From NCBI GenBank assembly GCA_021772095.1, contig JADYXR010000139.1, positions 1 through 64,000 of the forward strand: a stretch of 64,000 nt of DNA. The letters are read 5' to 3'. Source of the DNA: Candidatus Obscuribacter sp. GTDB taxonomy: Bacteria; Cyanobacteriota; Vampirovibrionia; Obscuribacterales; Obscuribacteraceae. Under the pieces are notes generated by a model that saw nothing but the letters and a program-made list of their open reading frames with translations, did not search any database and was not told the origin of the DNA. How positions within the stretch are numbered: the first letter of the stretch is position 1; every line of letters begins with the position of its first letter. The translations under genes were made by a program, and so were the position numbers. Shown piece by piece: positions 62,671 through 64,000 of the stretch.

Positions 62671-63654
62671 TCAATACTTGCGATTCGATTCCCAATTCCA
62701 AGCCGTCTCGATAATCGATCTAAGATCGTACTTCGGCGTCCACCCGATTACTTCGGTCGCACGCTTATGATCGGCGAACAACGCCACGGCGTCTCCTGCT
62801 CTTCGTGGACACACCTTCACTGGGATGTCTCGACCGCTCACCTCTTTGCACAAATCAATCACCTGTTTCACCGAGGCGCCGACCGACGAGCCCAGATTGA
62901 TCTCGGTTTTGGCCCCTGATTCCAATTTGTCGAATGCCAGAAGATGCGCGTCGGCGATATCGTTGACGTGAACATAATCGCGCACGCAGGTTCCGTCTTC
63001 GGTCTCATAGTCGTCGCCGAAGATCGAAAGCACCTCGCGTTTTTTTAACGCGGTCTGCAGCGCCAGTGGGATCAGATGCGTCTCGGGATCATGGCTTTCG
63101 CCGATTTCTCCTGAGTCATCGCAGCCGGAGGCGTTGAAGTAGCGCAGGCTGACATACGACCAGCCGGTCGTCGCGAGCGCCTGGATTGCTTTTTCGGCAA
63201 TGTATTTAGTGTTGCCATAGACGCTGACCGGCTTCTGGGGATGGTCTTCGTCAATCGGGCAATAGTTCGGATTGCCGTAAGTCGCACAGCTAGAGGAAAA
63301 GACAATCTTTTTGACGCCGGCTTCGTCCATCGCTTTGAACAGATTAATTGCGCCAATGACATTGTTGTCGAAGTATTTGAACGGCTGCTCCTGCGATTCG
63401 CCGACATAAGCGCTGGCAGCGAAGTGCACGACCGCGCTGATGTCGTGTTTTCGGAAAAGTGAACGGGCGAATTCCAGGTCGCCGATGTCGTTTTCAAAGA
63501 AGTGAATTCTTTCAGTGTCCGGTAACGATTCCCGATGACCGACGCTCAAATTGTCAACAGCGATAACTTGCCCAGCGCTTTTCGCGTTCAAAAATCGTCT
63601 GACGAAATGGCTGCCAATGTAGCCCGCAGCGCCGGTTACGAGTATGTTGCTCAC
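62671..63654 (-). CDS. galE: UDP-glucose 4-epimerase
   Basis: A 327-residue short-chain dehydrogenase-type epimerase converting UDP-glucose to UDP-galactose with bound NAD. Visible are the NAD loop VTGAAGYIGSHF, DNLSVGHRESL, VVHFAASAYVGES, the catalytic Ser in SSSCATYGNP with the Tyr-Lys pair in VYGNTKYIAEK, and RYFNASGCDD. The GTG at 63654, preceded by GGAAGG and AGGAC, starts right before the Rossmann fold. An upstream in-frame ATG at 63690 would add 12 residues and is less likely. It may supply nucleotide sugars for envelope glycans together with the glycosyltransferase at the window start. Confidence 0.95.
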   Translation of the reverse strand: MSNILVTGAAGYIGSHFVRRFLNAKSAGQVIAVDNLSVGHRESLPDTERIHFFENDIGDLEFARSLFRKHDISAVVHFAASAYVGESQEQPFKYFDNNVIGAINLFKAMDEAGVKKIVFSSSCATYGNPNYCPIDEDHPQKPVSVYGNTKYIAEKAIQALATTGWSYVSLRYFNASGCDDSGEIGESHDPETHLIPLALQTALKKREVLSIFGDDYETEDGTCVRDYVHVNDIADAHLLAFDKLESGAKTEINLGSSVGASVKQVIDLCKEVSGRDIPVKVCPRRAGDAVALFADHKRATEVIGWTPKYDLRSIIETAWNWESNRKY

Positions 63655-63795
63655 GTCCTGATTTCCTTCCCGATGAACCCAATAAAACAATAACCCGTTT
63701 GCCAGAAATATACTTAGGAGTAAGATGAATGTTTGAGGGGTAATTTATACGTTCGCCTCATTCGATGATGACGAGCGAGTGCCCTCGGGTGGCAT

Positions 63796-64000
63796 GTGAG
63801 CACATCGCAAAGCAACGGACCAAACACTGGAAATAATCCACAGTTCACCCATAACGATGAGCTGCATCACGCTATCTTCCCGTCTGGTCGCGACTTTTTC
63901 GCCTGGCTGACGATTGGAATAATCGGGGCGATTTTGCTGTTTCTTTCGCTGACGGCTGGCGAGTTGTTCTCGCCGGGTGTTTCAACAGGCGATGTTGCCG
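63796..64000 (+). CDS. Start of a membrane protein gene, cut by the window edge
   Basis: A partial plus-strand frame of 68 codons runs off the right end. It starts at GTG, preceded by GGGTGG about 5 nt upstream. The polar N-terminus (STSQSNGPNTGNNPQF) is followed by a hydrophobic helix near residues 38-57 (FFAWLTIGIIGAILLFLSL). No family can be named from this much sequence. An ATG two bases upstream is out of frame. Confidence 0.6.
   Translation, partial: MSTSQSNGPNTGNNPQFTHNDELHHAIFPSGRDFFAWLTIGIIGAILLFLSLTAGELFSPGVSTGDVA

Overview
This window looks like chromosome from a non-photosynthetic relative of cyanobacteria (Melainabacteria/Vampirovibrionophyta, perhaps Obscuribacterales). The placement is inferred from gene content read by eye, not from a phylogeny. 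It rests on an OmpR-type regulator that reads like cyanobacterial/plastid RpaB (Ycf27), an Rcp1-like response regulator after a phytochrome-type kinase, a small cyanobacterial-type RRM protein, two CpaC-like secretins, and no photosynthesis gene in 64 kb. I see no prophage, insertion sequence, CRISPR array or rRNA. One tRNA (Ser, anticodon GCU) is present. LAYOUT. 0.2-4.2 kb (+): WecG/TagA-type glycosyltransferase, Mini-RNase III, a soluble PAS histidine kinase, and a REC-GGDEF-REC protein in which all three domains look inactivated. A 16-bp tandem repeat separates it from gmhB (-) and a BlaI-type repressor (+). 5.8-10.5 kb (-): two tandem paralogous secretins with no other secretion genes nearby. 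After an 868-bp gap come rpaB (+), ahcY (-), a secreted unknown protein (+), a duplicated 177-bp repeat holding the enolase terminator, eno (-), a zinc-ribbon protein and a radical SAM protein (+). 19.3-23 kb: a hybrid kinase (-) and a kinase/Rcp1-like pair (+). 23-32.7 kb: an eIF-2B-like protein, a Glu/Leu-dehydrogenase homologue lacking the catalytic lysine, a membrane Ser/Thr kinase with an N-terminal zinc ribbon, an M50-like membrane protein, a methyltransferase and a Pro/Gly/Glu-rich repeat protein. 32.7-37.7 kb (-): P1/S58 peptidase, ruvB, YibE/F, cdsA, tRNA-Ser. 37.9-60.5 kb (-): three consecutive giant genes of 2223, 1285 and 3924 codons. 60.9-64 kb: RRM protein (+), DcrB/PsbP-like secreted protein (-), small membrane protein (+), galE (-) and the start of a membrane protein (+). 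HOW IT FITS. About a third of the window is the giant-protein locus. The first two giants share a C-terminal module of about 300 residues ending in a hydrophobic stretch and a YAPTS tail. The second carries what looks like a papain-fold (Tox-PL-like) Cys/His/Asp site, the first an HExxH motif, and the third two FHA domains in a HEAT-repeat background. None has a signal peptide. FHA domains bind phosphothreonine, so the Ser/Thr kinase at 26 kb is a possible but untested partner. This locus is the best candidate for an undescribed system. The rest is a mix of housekeeping genes and dense two-component signalling (three histidine kinases, one hybrid, and several receivers).
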